From contig NZ_CP018866.1 of assembly GCF_002250055.1 (NCBI RefSeq), positions 3,030,501-3,094,500 on the forward strand: 64,000 bases of DNA. The letters are read 5' to 3'. The position numbers and the translations under genes were made by a program. The notes below the pieces were generated by a model, which saw only the letters and a list, made by a program, of their open reading frames with translations, had not been told where the DNA came from and did not search any database. This document shows, in pieces, positions 1-8,982 of the stretch (positions are counted from its first letter, which is position 1; each line of letters begins with the position of its first letter). This stretch comes from Sutcliffiella cohnii. Lineage in GTDB: Bacteria; Bacillota; Bacilli; Bacillales; Bacillaceae_I.

Positions 1-67
1 CAAGAGGTACGGAAAATAACTGGCTATAATACCATAAAGAATCTCCTTTTCTAACTTGTACTAACAT
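1..67 (-). CDS. Start of a LysM-type peptidase gene (YqgT-like), cut by window edge
   Basis: Only the first 22 codons are inside the window. They read as a short N-terminus with 'VRKGDSLWYYSQLF', typical of the start of a LysM peptidoglycan-binding repeat. A GGGGG ribosome binding site lies 6 bases before the ATG. In B. subtilis the gene after ltaS is yqgT, a LysM plus M14-type gamma-D-glutamyl-diamino-acid endopeptidase. That order and this N-terminus are the basis for the call. The catalytic part is outside the window, so the peptidase function is inferred from context. Confidence 0.6.
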   Translation of the reverse strand, partial: MLVQVRKGDSLWYYSQLFSVPL

Positions 68-181
68 TGCTATCCCCCTATTTTAAGGCTCTAATACACC
101 CTATGAGAAAATTTCAATGTTAGAACTTTAGTTAAGTACTATCTACAAAATTTCCAAGTTCTAATAATACTAGACGATAAA

Positions 182-220
182 AAGAGGCTACAAAGTATAT
201 ATTACTCTGTAGCCTCTTTT
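182..220 (-). terminator. Rho-independent terminator of ltaS
   Basis: An inverted repeat with arms GAGGCTACA and TGTAGCCTC and T-runs on both sides sits a few bases after the ltaS stop codon. It could work in both directions. Confidence 0.8.
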
Positions 221-225
221 ACTTA

Positions 226-2130
226 TTAATCTGGGATAACTGTATCTTCAAAACCATCTACTTGTATTGTCGTTCCGTTATAAAAACGTAATAAATCACC
301 GTAGATTATTTTGTCAGAGTACTGTAATTCTTTTTTTGCTTGTTCAATAAACGGCTCACAGCTTGCTTCGTCTGTTTCTTGTTCCGTTTCTTTGTCATAG
401 CAAACTTGTTTTGTATAAACAAGTTCGTCTGTTATAAAGCTTCCGTCACGGAAAACGATGAACTCACTTCTGTCTTCAGCAAATAAATCTTGACCGAATT
501 GAATGTCAAATTTCGTTTCAATTCCTAATAAGTGTTTAATAGTTGGTTTAATGTCAATTTGACCTCCAACGGTATCAAATGTTTCCGGTTTGACATCCGT
601 AACACCAGGGATATGAATAAACATTGGAACTCTTTGCAATTGAGCTACTTCAAAAGGACCAATTTCTTTACCTAAATATTGCTCCATAGCTTCGTTATGG
701 TTTTCAGAAATTCCATAGTGGTCACCATATAAAATGATAATGGAATCTTCATAGAGGCCAGATGCCTTTAATTCTTCAAAAAACACTTTAATAGCTTCAT
801 CCATATAACGAGCCGTTGGGAAGTATCGGTTTAACGTTCTACTCTTAGAATCAAACTCATCTACAAACCTATCTTCTTCATCTAAAACGAATGGGAAATG
901 GTTCGTTAACGTAATAAATTTAGCATAGAAAGGTTGAGGTAATTCTTCCATATACGGAATAGACTGCTCGAAAAATTCGATGTCTTTTAATCCCCATCCT
1001 ATAGAATTTTCTTCTGTAATTTCATAATCATTGATTTCGTAAAAATGCTCATAGCCAAGTGATTGGTACATCACATCACGATTCCAGAAACTTTGGTTAT
1101 TCGCATGGAACACGACAGGGTGATAGCCTAATTCCTTAATAACATTTGGTGTTGCAGTATGATAGTCGTTTGTTGCATGCGTAAAGAAAACCGCTCCTCG
1201 TCCTAACGGATATAGTGAGTTATCCAATAAAAACTCTGAGTCAGAAGTTTTTCCTTGACCAGTTTGATGATAGAAGTTTTCAAAATAGAAACTTTCATTT
1301 TTAAGCTCATTTAGAAATGGTGTAACAGGCTCACCATTAATCTCGTTATCAATAACAAAACTTTGCAATGACTCTAATTTAACAACAATAACATTTTTAC
1401 CTTCTGCAATTCCGAACAATTCATCATTCGGCTCTTTATGTTTTGCATTAATATAGTTTTGAATTTCTGTTAATTCACTACCATCCGCTAATGCACGTTG
1501 AGCAGTAGTTTTTGTTTGTAGAATAGCGTCATATACATGGTAATTGTACGTTCCTAAATTTTTCACTAATATTTCTCTGTCAAAAGTACGTGTTAATAAC
1601 TGCGGTCTTTCTGTTTCAGCTAATCCTAAGTTGAATAAGAAAATGCCGACAATGGATAAGAAATACATTTTGCGCACCTTAGGTCTCCATGTAGTAAAGT
1701 TAATGAAGTTCGGTGTCCATTTCATTAATGCAATTAAAATAACAACGTCAAGGAACATAAATAGATCCGTTGGTTTAATTAGTTCTGTAATACTGCTTCC
1801 TAAGTCACTCATATTTCCTGTTTGGAATAAAAGCGGAATTGTAATGAAATCGTTGAAAAATCGATAGTAAACAGCGTTCGCATACAAGACAAAGGAAACA
1901 ATTATACTTGTAATAATAATAAATCTCTTTGCACCTTTCTCTTTAAAGAAAAGAGCCAACCCTAACACTAATAATATTGAACTTAATGGGTTAATGAATA
2001 AAATAAATTCTTGTTTAATGGATTCAATAGTTATATTAAAGCTAGTTTTATAGACAATATACGTTTTTATCCATAGTAAAGTTACCGCTACTAGAATAAA
2101 AGGAATGTTTGTTTTTATTCCTTTTTTCAT
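226..2130 (-). CDS. ltaS: Lipoteichoic acid synthase-type glycerophosphate transferase
   Basis: Polymerises glycerophosphate from phosphatidylglycerol onto a glycolipid anchor at the outer face of the membrane. The N-terminal ~180 residues hold five hydrophobic segments. The extracellular alkaline-phosphatase-fold (sulfatase) domain follows, with the metal-ligand/nucleophile motif GKTSDSE (nucleophile about Thr295), KLES (about Glu253) and YGDHYG. The ATG at 2130 is chosen because AAGGAGG lies 8 bases upstream; a TTG at 2148 would extend the reading but has no such site. Length (634 residues) fits the family. Next to glcK and a yqgT-like gene as in B. subtilis, where this locus is yqgS. Bacilli carry several LtaS paralogues, so it may be a secondary or primase-type copy. 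Confidence 0.9.
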   Translation of the reverse strand: MKKGIKTNIPFILVAVTLLWIKTYIVYKTSFNITIESIKQEFILFINPLSSILLVLGLALFFKEKGAKRFIIITSIIVSFVLYANAVYYRFFNDFITIPLLFQTGNMSDLGSSITELIKPTDLFMFLDVVILIALMKWTPNFINFTTWRPKVRKMYFLSIVGIFLFNLGLAETERPQLLTRTFDREILVKNLGTYNYHVYDAILQTKTTAQRALADGSELTEIQNYINAKHKEPNDELFGIAEGKNVIVVKLESLQSFVIDNEINGEPVTPFLNELKNESFYFENFYHQTGQGKTSDSEFLLDNSLYPLGRGAVFFTHATNDYHTATPNVIKELGYHPVVFHANNQSFWNRDVMYQSLGYEHFYEINDYEITEENSIGWGLKDIEFFEQSIPYMEELPQPFYAKFITLTNHFPFVLDEEDRFVDEFDSKSRTLNRYFPTARYMDEAIKVFFEELKASGLYEDSIIILYGDHYGISENHNEAMEQYLGKEIGPFEVAQLQRVPMFIHIPGVTDVKPETFDTVGGQIDIKPTIKHLLGIETKFDIQFGQDLFAEDRSEFIVFRDGSFITDELVYTKQVCYDKETEQETDEASCEPFIEQAKKELQYSDKIIYGDLLRFYNGTTIQVDGFEDTVIPD

Positions 2131-2416
2131 TTTTGAAACCTCCTTCAATGCAAAACCAATTAGATAGTATTTTGAGGTATATTTTCAACAATATGCCTTT
2201 TTCCATTTTTATGGAATAAATATTAAAAGGAATAACACATATCTTAAATCTTTTTTTAAAATCAGTCAATGGTTATTTCATACTGTTCTAATTGGTTGAA
2301 TATTACGCCTAATTTTTCATTCAAAAAATAAGCAACTATAATAATAGACGTAGGACAACCTAAAAAGTTTCATTGAATATTTAAGTTTAAATTTTCTAAA
2401 TATTAAAACACATGAA
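2131..2416. other. Intergenic region upstream of ltaS
   Basis: AT-rich spacer between ltaS and the glcK terminator. Beyond the ltaS ribosome binding site I see no convincing gene, repeat or structured RNA. Short open frames here are start-less or lack a ribosome binding site. Confidence 0.5.
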
Positions 2417-2446
2417 AAAGAAGCTTCTTTTTGAAGCTTCTTTTCA
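2417..2446 (-). terminator. Terminator downstream of glcK
   Basis: Perfect stem GAAGCTTC/GAAGCTTC with flanking AAAAG and CTTTT runs, about 60 bases after the glcK stop codon. Confidence 0.7.
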
Positions 2447-2507
2447 TAGCTTCCGTTATATTTTACCCATCTTTTTCATTTGAAAAACACGGTAACAACG
2501 GGCTTTT

Positions 2508-3467
2508 TTATATTTTTGTTTTGGCGATATAAGCCGCACCTATTACACCCGCATCGTTACCTAAAGTTGCTAACTCTAATTTAACTCCTTTTTGAGCGCG
2601 CGGAAATAAATATGGTAAAAAGTGAGATGTAATACTTTGAACTAAATGTTCCCCAGCTTTCGATACGCCTCCACCGAGAATTATTTTTTCTGGATTTAAT
2701 GCATTTGCTAAGTTGGCAAGAGTTAAGCCTAACTGAGAAGAAATATAATCAATAACAGAAGAAGCAATCGGTTCCCCTTCTTTCGCAAGATCAAACACTA
2801 ATTTTGCCGATAGGCCTTCTTGTTCTGCTCTGATGGCAAGCTCACTATCTCCATTTTTAGCGATGGCTTCTTTAGCAAGGCGAACGATTCCAGTAGCGGA
2901 AGCAATTGTTTCTAAACATCCTTTTTTTCCACAATTGCATTGGTAGCCATTTGTAGGCTCTACTGTTATATGTCCTATTTCTCCTCCAGCGCCGTTTACT
3001 CCTACTACTACTTCACCATTTGAAATTATTCCTCCACCAACACCTGTTCCAAGTGTTACACAAATTAGCTCCTTTGAACCGTCACCGGCACCTTTCCACA
3101 TTTCACCAACAGCAGCTAAGTTGGCATCATTGTCAACTATAACCGGTAAGCCTGTTTCTACTTCTAGCCTGTCCTTCAGAGGGTAATCCGACCACCCTAA
3201 ATTTACAGCTTCATAAATGGAACCGTTTGCGGAATTAACAGGGCCTGGAGCACCTATGCCAATTGCATGTAATTTACTTTTAGATTCTGCTAGTTCTGAT
3301 AACTTCCTATCAATTGATTTTGCAATATCAGTTGTAATGTATTTTCCGTTTTCGTTAATATTTGTAGGGATTTCCCACTTGTGAATAATTTCTCCATATA
3401 CATTGACAAATGCCATCTTAATTGTAGTTCCACCAAGATCGACACCAACATACCATTTGTTTTCCAT
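2508..3467 (-). CDS. glcK: Glucokinase, ROK family
   Basis: Phosphorylates glucose with ATP to glucose 6-phosphate in the cytoplasm. The ROK signature is complete: the phosphate loop DLGGTTIK near the N-terminus, DNDAN in the sugar site, the GTGVGGG and GAGGEIGH motifs, and the zinc-binding cluster CNCGKKGC. Length is about 319 residues, matching B. subtilis GlcK. The ATG at 3467 (MENKWYVGVDLGG) aligns with the known N-terminus and has an AAAGAGTGA site upstream. A GTG at 3476 is an alternative adding three residues. The gene lies just behind yqgQ (15-base gap), the same pair as in B. subtilis, and is probably cotranscribed with it. Confidence 0.93.
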   Translation of the reverse strand: MENKWYVGVDLGGTTIKMAFVNVYGEIIHKWEIPTNINENGKYITTDIAKSIDRKLSELAESKSKLHAIGIGAPGPVNSANGSIYEAVNLGWSDYPLKDRLEVETGLPVIVDNDANLAAVGEMWKGAGDGSKELICVTLGTGVGGGIISNGEVVVGVNGAGGEIGHITVEPTNGYQCNCGKKGCLETIASATGIVRLAKEAIAKNGDSELAIRAEQEGLSAKLVFDLAKEGEPIASSVIDYISSQLGLTLANLANALNPEKIILGGGVSKAGEHLVQSITSHFLPYLFPRAQKGVKLELATLGNDAGVIGAAYIAKTKI

Positions 3468-3481
3468 TTTCGTCACTCTTT

Positions 3482-3673
3482 CTACATCAGTTTCGATAGT
3501 TCATTACGAATAATTATCATCGCAGATTGAAAATCAGAAGCTTCTAATATATTTGATCTATATAGCTCTCTCAGTTCATCTTGCATTAGCTCTAGGTCTG
3601 CTACTCTATCACCTATATAAATAATTGCGCCATACTTAATTAATAATTTTCTTACATCTGTAATCGATTTCAT
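3482..3673 (-). CDS. yqgQ: YqgQ family small protein (DUF910)
   Basis: A 63-residue soluble helical protein of unknown function that is almost always found in front of glcK in Bacilli. The pattern TDVRKLLIKYG-IIYIGDR-ELM-DE-LY is characteristic of the family. The ATG at 3673 is favoured because AAAGGTGAT lies just upstream. An in-frame ATG at 3700 would add nine residues without a ribosome binding site. Confidence 0.85.
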   Translation of the reverse strand: MKSITDVRKLLIKYGAIIYIGDRVADLELMQDELRELYRSNILEASDFQSAMIIIRNELSKLM

Positions 3674-3821
3674 TTTATCACCTTTTACGGTATAGTCCAT
3701 TCACTTTCAAGTATAAAGTAATTGCTTTGTTCGTCAAGTTTTTTTAGTCTATCGCTAAAATAGTCATACAATTTAAGTTAATCTGTCCGCTAAGTACGGT
3801 TTTATTTTATCTACATAAGGT

Positions 3822-3864
3822 AAAAGCGACTGTCTCTCTTTAATCTTTAAGAGACAGTCGCTTT
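3822..3864 (-). terminator. Terminator of the spoVAF-like gene
   Basis: Long perfect stem AAAGCGACTGTCTCT / AGAGACAGTCGCTTT immediately after the stop codon. The near-symmetric A/T tails suggest bidirectional use. Confidence 0.85.
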
Positions 3865-3868
3865 GATT

Positions 3869-5332
3869 TTATCTATCCGGGTCTTGTGGATGTAAGACGG
3901 ATGGTCGTCGGTTTTTTAATGGAATTGGAGACCGGAATAATACATCTCGAAATGCACGTAAATCAAATGGAATGAACGGCCATAAGTATGGGACATCATA
4001 AGACTTCATTCTTGTTAACAATACTAATAGAACAACTAAGCCAATCATAAACCCTGTAACTCCAAATGCAGCTGTCGCAAGAAGTAACACGATGCGGAAC
4101 AATCGATTTGCCAGACTCATTTCATAACTAGGTGTAGAGAACGTTCCAATCGCTGCAATTGCTAAATAAAGTATGATTTCCGGAACAAACAATCCAACAG
4201 TTACAGCAACATCGCCTATTAATATCGCTGCAACTAACCCAAGAGCAGTTGCTAATGCAGTCGGGGTATGAATGGCAGCCATCCTTAACATGTCCATTCC
4301 GACTTCAATAATTAAAATTTGAGCGAGCAACGGAACTGTACTTTGCTCAGAAGTACCAATGTACTCCAATCTTTCTGGAAGTAATTCAGGATTAAGTGCA
4401 AATAAATACCATAACGGCAAAATAAAAATCGAGGCCCAAACGGCTAAGAATCGAACTAATCGCAAGTACGCACCAACAACCGGTTTGTTTCGATACTCTT
4501 CTGCGTGCTGCATATGATGCCAAAATGTAGTCGGAGCAATAATAGCACTTGGTGAACCGTCTACTAATATAAGTACATGGCCTTCAAAAAGATGTGTTGC
4601 AGCTGTATCAGGTCTCTCAGTGTAGCGAACATTAGGATAAGGATTGAAGTGCCTACCATCTACATATTCTTCAATCGTTTTCTCCGCCATCGGGATTCCA
4701 TCTGTATCAATTAAATCTAGAGATTCTTTCACTTTTTTAACAGTATGAGGATCTGCGATGTCTTCTAAGTAACAAATACTTATATCTGTTTTCGAACGAC
4801 GTCCCACTTGCGTATATTCCATCCTCAATGACCGATCCCGAACTCTTCTTCTTATAAGTGCACAGTTAAACACTAACGTCTCTACAAATCCGTCTCTTGA
4901 ACCTCTTACAACTCTTTCGGTGTCTGGCTCTTCTGGACCGCGTACAGGGTACGTCCGAGCATCGATAATAATGGCTTCTTTTAAACCTTCAATAATTAAA
5001 GCAGTTGGTCCAGCTAATACTGTATCAACCACTTTTTCTAAATCATCGACTGTTTCAATTTCTATGTAAGGTATATATGTTTTTAATAGTTTATCTAACG
5101 TACCTTCTTCTAATTGTTCTGGCGATAGGCAGGCAAGAAACTTCATGAGTAGATGTAATATATCATCCTTCGCGAATCCGTCGACCATAAACATTCCAAA
5201 TTTACGACCGACATATTCTAAATCTAAATTAATTAAATCAAAGCTTTTATCAACATCTAAACGTTTTTTTATGTATTCCATGTCATGTTCATAATTTCCT
5301 GTAACTGGTTTACTAGGTTGGTACCCGCTCAC
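3869..5332 (-). CDS. spoVAF: Spore germination protein, SpoVAF/GerA family
   Basis: Inner spore membrane protein of the GerA A-subunit superfamily, 487 residues. It has an N-terminal soluble domain of about 280 residues, then four to five membrane segments (LVRFLAVWASIFILPLWYLF, a long hydrophobic pair around IGDVAVTVGLFVPEIILYLA, and a final GLVVLLVLL helix). The C-terminus RRPSVLHPQDPDR is typical of SpoVAF rather than of GerAA/GerBA. The GTG at 5332 is chosen because GGAGG lies 8 bases before it; an upstream GTG at 5407 has no site. In B. subtilis spoVAF closes the spoVA operon. Here it stands alone with its own terminator, so it is a relocated spoVAF or a paralogue. Confidence 0.82.
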   Translation of the reverse strand: MSGYQPSKPVTGNYEHDMEYIKKRLDVDKSFDLINLDLEYVGRKFGMFMVDGFAKDDILHLLMKFLACLSPEQLEEGTLDKLLKTYIPYIEIETVDDLEKVVDTVLAGPTALIIEGLKEAIIIDARTYPVRGPEEPDTERVVRGSRDGFVETLVFNCALIRRRVRDRSLRMEYTQVGRRSKTDISICYLEDIADPHTVKKVKESLDLIDTDGIPMAEKTIEEYVDGRHFNPYPNVRYTERPDTAATHLFEGHVLILVDGSPSAIIAPTTFWHHMQHAEEYRNKPVVGAYLRLVRFLAVWASIFILPLWYLFALNPELLPERLEYIGTSEQSTVPLLAQILIIEVGMDMLRMAAIHTPTALATALGLVAAILIGDVAVTVGLFVPEIILYLAIAAIGTFSTPSYEMSLANRLFRIVLLLATAAFGVTGFMIGLVVLLVLLTRMKSYDVPYLWPFIPFDLRAFRDVLFRSPIPLKNRRPSVLHPQDPDR

Positions 5333-5485
5333 CTTGCATACCTCCAATGCTGTCAACCAAATATGTGTCTCTATCCATTTTTTACTTCCTTCTATTAAAA
5401 CATACACTTTTCATAAATATTTCCTACATAAACAGAAAGACAAGCTCATACGGTGGTAATAGTGAAGTTTCACCAGGAGGCTATT

Positions 5486-6337
5486 ATGAGAAAATTAACA
5501 TTAATTGCATTTACATTCTTTTTATTATTTATTTTTATAACAAATATTGAAGATGAAACAAAAGAAAGTATTATTTTCTTTAAGCTAGACCCTTTCGTTT
5601 CTGTTGAAAAGGCAGTTACTCAACTATCATTAGGGAAAATAAAAAATAGTGACGGTTATGAAGTTAATTGGGAAGTAAGTTCGACGACAACCGACTCGAT
5701 TTATTTAAGGCAAGATATTTCATTACTTTTTGAAGAAGGTATTTTAAAAGGCGTTTTAAGCGATTGGGAGGATAATAGCCAAACATTAACACAAGCAGCT
5801 ACCCTGTCAGGGGAGGATAGTAGCCGTTATATGTCCATCTCGTTTCATCATGGGGAAATACACACTGAAGATGAAATCACTAGTACGCAAGCGATGAGCA
5901 AAGACTTCCTTTATGTTATCGATTCAAGTTCAAAACCTATTCATGCATTTAAAGAGGCAGTTACTTCTGAGCAGAAGGAATGGAAGGACGTGCTCGATAC
6001 AGTAAGCGAACAGCAACTAACACAAGCTTGGAACCGAACGATAAATAGTTTTGAAATTCCATCACGAAACTATTTTTCTTATTCACTAGCGGAACTAGTC
6101 GATATTGAAAAATTCCCTAACTTTAATAAAGACAAAACACAAGAAATAATCGGTAAACTGTGGGAAGGTATTTATAAAGAATACTTTTTAGGAATTAAAA
6201 CGTACGACGGCTCTATTATTCCACCAATCGGTAGTACAATGCCATTAATACTGTTAGCAAAAGACTCTTCTCATCTACTTGTTCTATTCGAAACGGCTAA
6301 CGGGGAAGCAATAAGGCTTATTCAACAAATAAATTAA
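5486..6337 (+). CDS. Membrane-anchored protein of unknown function
   Basis: Not recognised. It has a short positive N-terminus and one hydrophobic segment (LTLIAFTFFLLFIFITNI) acting as an uncleaved anchor or signal peptide, then about 260 mostly polar residues with no cysteine and no motif I can name. CAGGAGG five bases before the ATG at 5486 sets the start. It is divergent from the spoVAF-like gene with about 150 bases between the two starts. A shared sporulation role is possible but there is no direct sign of it. Confidence 0.7.
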   Translation: MRKLTLIAFTFFLLFIFITNIEDETKESIIFFKLDPFVSVEKAVTQLSLGKIKNSDGYEVNWEVSSTTTDSIYLRQDISLLFEEGILKGVLSDWEDNSQTLTQAATLSGEDSSRYMSISFHHGEIHTEDEITSTQAMSKDFLYVIDSSSKPIHAFKEAVTSEQKEWKDVLDTVSEQQLTQAWNRTINSFEIPSRNYFSYSLAELVDIEKFPNFNKDKTQEIIGKLWEGIYKEYFLGIKTYDGSIIPPIGSTMPLILLAKDSSHLLVLFETANGEAIRLIQQIN

Positions 6338-6487
6338 AATAATACACTAAAATGCAAATGCCTTTCTACTTGCTTCACCGTTGCTACCTATTTTCAAGAT
6401 AGAAACGATGCAAGATAAATTTTGTACCTGGAGAATGAAGATAGGTGGTACAGATAGAACTACAAAAATGTTTTGCCATTCAATATA

Positions 6488-6590
6488 TAGAACCGAGAGT
6501 GGAACGTAGCTACAGACACTTGACTCCCTTCCCGAGGAAAGCTAGTGTCTGCAGCGAAGTGCGACGGACTAAATTAAACCACTCTCTATT
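6488..6590 (-). repeat. Shortened, inverted copy of a palindromic repeat element
   Basis: Read on the minus strand, this follows the element at 34.9 kb closely (GTCCGT..CACTTCGCT.CAGACACT.GCTTTCC, then AGGGAGTCAAGTGTCT) but lacks the central ~60 bases. The AGACACT/AGTGTCT arms still form a hairpin, and outer AGAGTGG/CCACTCT arms enclose it. It fills most of the gap between the membrane-anchored protein gene and the gluP terminator. Confidence 0.65.
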
Positions 6591-6621
6591 TTCAAGGTTG
6601 CCACCACATGCAAGAAACAAA

Positions 6622-6657
6622 TAAAAACCGACCGAACAACAACGTTCAATCGGTAGT
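6622..6657 (-). terminator. Terminator of gluP
   Basis: On the minus strand ACCGATTGAAC pairs with GTTCGGTCGGT across a short loop, followed by TTTTTATT, just after the gluP stop. Confidence 0.75.
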
Positions 6658-6666
6658 ATCATAAAG

Positions 6667-8187
6667 CTATTCTCCTAACATCCTTATAAGCTCTTCTCGT
6701 ACTCTCGTATAAGATTCTACATTCTCAATTTCTATCGCATTTTCGACAGAAGCCAACGCAAGCTCTAATTCATCCAGCTCAATATAAACTAACGATAAAT
6801 TATAATGAGCCTCATGAAACCTTGGTTGAATAGCAATTGCTTTTTCTAAATTTTCTCTCGCTAATTGCAATTCTCCTTGTTTTATCTCTATATACGAAAA
6901 ATAAAAATAAATCTCTGCAGGTAGGTTTTCTTGCCCTTCTAATAATGCCAGTTTTTCGTAAGCTTCCTCTAATTGCTCGTTTTCTATAAGCTGTTGTACT
7001 TGCGTTGCAACAACTAATGGATCTTCAGCATTGTTTGTATAGCCTATTTGGAGACCATAAAATACAATGGCAGCTGTTACCAAAACAGTTAAAAGCTGTC
7101 GGACAGACTTTTTTTGTCTAGGTAACGAAACAATACTTGCCGCAAGAAACCCGCCAACTAATCCGCCAATATGACCGGCATTATCGATTCCTGGAATGAT
7201 AAAACCTAACGACAAATTGATACCGACAATCACTAAAATATTCATTCCCATCGTCCGTAAAAATAACTTCGGCATGACAATTCCAACAAAAAGTAGGGCA
7301 CCGAAGCAACCAAAAATGGCTCCTGAAGCTCCAGCGGATACAGATGGAGTAAAGATAAAGCTAGCTACAGACCCAGTGAAACCAGCAAACAAGTACATAA
7401 ATAAAAACCTAGCGCTTCCATAAATTCTTTCGACTGCTGAGCCAATATAATAAAGGGCTAGCGTATTCATCACTAAATGAAGTAATCCAATATGAAGAAC
7501 AATTGGTGTAAAGAACCTCCACCATTCACCATCAATTATTAGCGGATTATATTTTGCACCGTAATCAATAAGTGTTTGGATATTTTGACTTCCACCATTC
7601 ATTTCAAGCAGTAAGAAGAAAATTACTTGGACAGCAATAAAAATGTACGTAAAGAATGGTTTACCATATTGGAATACATCTCTTTCTCTTTTGATACGGT
7701 TGTTTGCAACAGAAACGACAGATTGCTTTAAATGTTCAAGAGCTAAATCATCAAGGACCATTTCTTCTTGAATCATGATAGGCTTTTTTGTTACATCAGA
7801 AACTCTTTTCGTTGCTTCTTGAATGTTTTGGTTATGTAATATGATAGGTGCAACGTCTACTTTTTCCTTATTGCCTTCTCTCTCCATTAAAGGTTCCCAG
7901 TCATCTACTGGTGGATATGTTGATACATAAATAGAAACCGCCTGTAAATCACGTTTAAAAAGCTGTTTTCTAAACTGCTCCACTTGAAATGTTGTCTTTT
8001 CAATATCTCTTTTTAACCACATAGCCCAATCAAGGTCATATCGAAGTAGACGAATAATTGGAGCATCCTTATTTCGTAATGACTCTAGCCAAACTTCTTT
8101 TTGCGTTTCAGAAATATGAAGTATTCTATATTCATGTTGAATAACAAACTGATGAATAATTCTCCAAAAAACGGTATCCATTAACAT
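6667..8187 (-). CDS. gluP: Rhomboid intramembrane serine protease with TPR tail
   Basis: Membrane serine protease (YqgP/GluP), 506 residues. An N-terminal cytoplasmic domain of about 175 residues comes first. The six-segment rhomboid core follows, with the nucleophile motif GASGAIFG (Ser288 with this start) and the partner histidine in NAGHIGG (His339). About 120 residues with two to three tetratricopeptide repeats close the protein. I recall the same residue numbers for B. subtilis YqgP, which supports the ATG at 8187. It lies behind AGGCAGGTG; neighbouring ATG/GTG codons differ by only a few residues. In B. subtilis the enzyme works with FtsH to remove the magnesium transporter MgtE. Confidence 0.92.
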   Translation of the reverse strand: MLMDTVFWRIIHQFVIQHEYRILHISETQKEVWLESLRNKDAPIIRLLRYDLDWAMWLKRDIEKTTFQVEQFRKQLFKRDLQAVSIYVSTYPPVDDWEPLMEREGNKEKVDVAPIILHNQNIQEATKRVSDVTKKPIMIQEEMVLDDLALEHLKQSVVSVANNRIKRERDVFQYGKPFFTYIFIAVQVIFFLLLEMNGGSQNIQTLIDYGAKYNPLIIDGEWWRFFTPIVLHIGLLHLVMNTLALYYIGSAVERIYGSARFLFMYLFAGFTGSVASFIFTPSVSAGASGAIFGCFGALLFVGIVMPKLFLRTMGMNILVIVGINLSLGFIIPGIDNAGHIGGLVGGFLAASIVSLPRQKKSVRQLLTVLVTAAIVFYGLQIGYTNNAEDPLVVATQVQQLIENEQLEEAYEKLALLEGQENLPAEIYFYFSYIEIKQGELQLARENLEKAIAIQPRFHEAHYNLSLVYIELDELELALASVENAIEIENVESYTRVREELIRMLGE

Positions 8188-8327
8188 GAGCAGCACCTGC
8201 CTTATTCTTTAAGCGACCATTATTATTATTCTATTTATTTTACCTTTCACAAGAACGAAAGTAAAAAACTTTACTCGAAATAATACGTATTTATGTTATT
8301 TCATCCCATCTCAATATTACATTATAA

Positions 8328-8655
8328 GAACAAAAGCGCAGGCGCTTCGTTCAGGCCCGTACAAACTGGACTGTTACGGTTGTGATAAAGGAAACACGGC
8401 GACGGAGGAGCCGATGTTGACTTATCGTACTTCGGATAAGGGAAGTTTGATAGGGCCTAAGCGCCGGAGCTAGACACAAAAGCGGAGGCGGCTCGTTCTG
8501 GCCCGACAAGAAAGGTGCGGCGCTGCAGGTGGACGCTCTTTGTCCACCGGAAGTGACTGAATTATGTCTCGAGGGCCAAGCCGCCGGAGCTAGACGTAGC
8601 AACACAAAGTTAGTAGTTATCCACAACTTTCCACTTTTAAAATTTCCTAAACGAT
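8328..8655 (+). repeat. Modular structured repeat, copy R1 (units A-B plus tail)
   Basis: GC-rich island in AT-rich surroundings. Unit A runs to 8475 and unit B to 8595. Each begins ACAAAAGCGnAGGCG and ends CGCCGGAGCTAGAC. A 60-base tail (AAAGTTAGTAGTTATCCA...TTTCCTAAACGAT) follows. Closing stems in A: GGCGCTT/AAGCGCC and AGGCCC/GGGCCT. In B: GGCGGCT/AGCCGCC and TGGCCC/GGGCCA, plus an inner GGTGGAC/GTCCACC hairpin. Further copies occur at 57.3 and 61.8 kb. The open frame of about 90 codons on the minus strand here is a by-product of the GC-rich sequence. Confidence 0.85.
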
Positions 8656-8656
8656 G

Positions 8657-8691
8657 AAAAAAGAGATGCCAACTTTGGCACCTCTTTGTTT
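8657..8691 (-). terminator. Terminator of the DUF1450 gene
   Basis: AGAGGTGCCA/TGGCATCTCT stem followed on the minus strand by a run of T, a few bases after the stop and directly abutting repeat R1. Confidence 0.8.
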
Positions 8692-8698
8692 ATTTTTA

Positions 8699-8971
8699 TC
8701 AACCCTCCACTTTTTGGAGCAGTTTTTTTAGTAAGTCATCAGGACTATCTGCCTTGATAAACTTTCCATTCACTAAAGCGTACGGATTTACTCGACACTC
8801 TTCACATTTGTTCTGGCAATGATACTCTTGAAAATGGACATTTTTTTTAGACAATAATGCGGACGAGAATCGTGCAAGTTCCTCTTCAGAAAAAAACTGG
8901 TCAATATTTTTCACGCAGAAATGAACATCATAGTTTTTAGTTTTAGAAAACAATGTTTTCAATATTTTCAT
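8699..8971 (-). CDS. DUF1450 family protein (YuzB-like)
   Basis: A 90-residue protein resembling the DUF1450/YuzB family, with HFCVKN near the N-terminus, the paired cysteines CQNKCEEC, and the conserved ALVNGKFI..DSPDDLL tail. The fold suggests a small thioredoxin-like or metal-binding protein; no function is established. It lies 11 bases behind the prolyl hydroxylase gene, so the two probably form one transcript. Confidence 0.75.
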   Translation of the reverse strand: MKILKTLFSKTKNYDVHFCVKNIDQFFSEEELARFSSALLSKKNVHFQEYHCQNKCEECRVNPYALVNGKFIKADSPDDLLKKLLQKVEG

Positions 8972-8982
8972 AGCTAACGTTC

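Noticed and set aside
2048-2269. 73-codon minus-strand frame overlapping the start of ltaS
   Set aside because: Out of frame with ltaS, lacks a ribosome binding site, and covers the ltaS initiation region.
8351-8626. 91-codon minus-strand frame
   Set aside because: It lies wholly inside repeat R1, has no ribosome binding site, and its peptide recurs piecewise in the frame over R3, as expected from translated repeat DNA.
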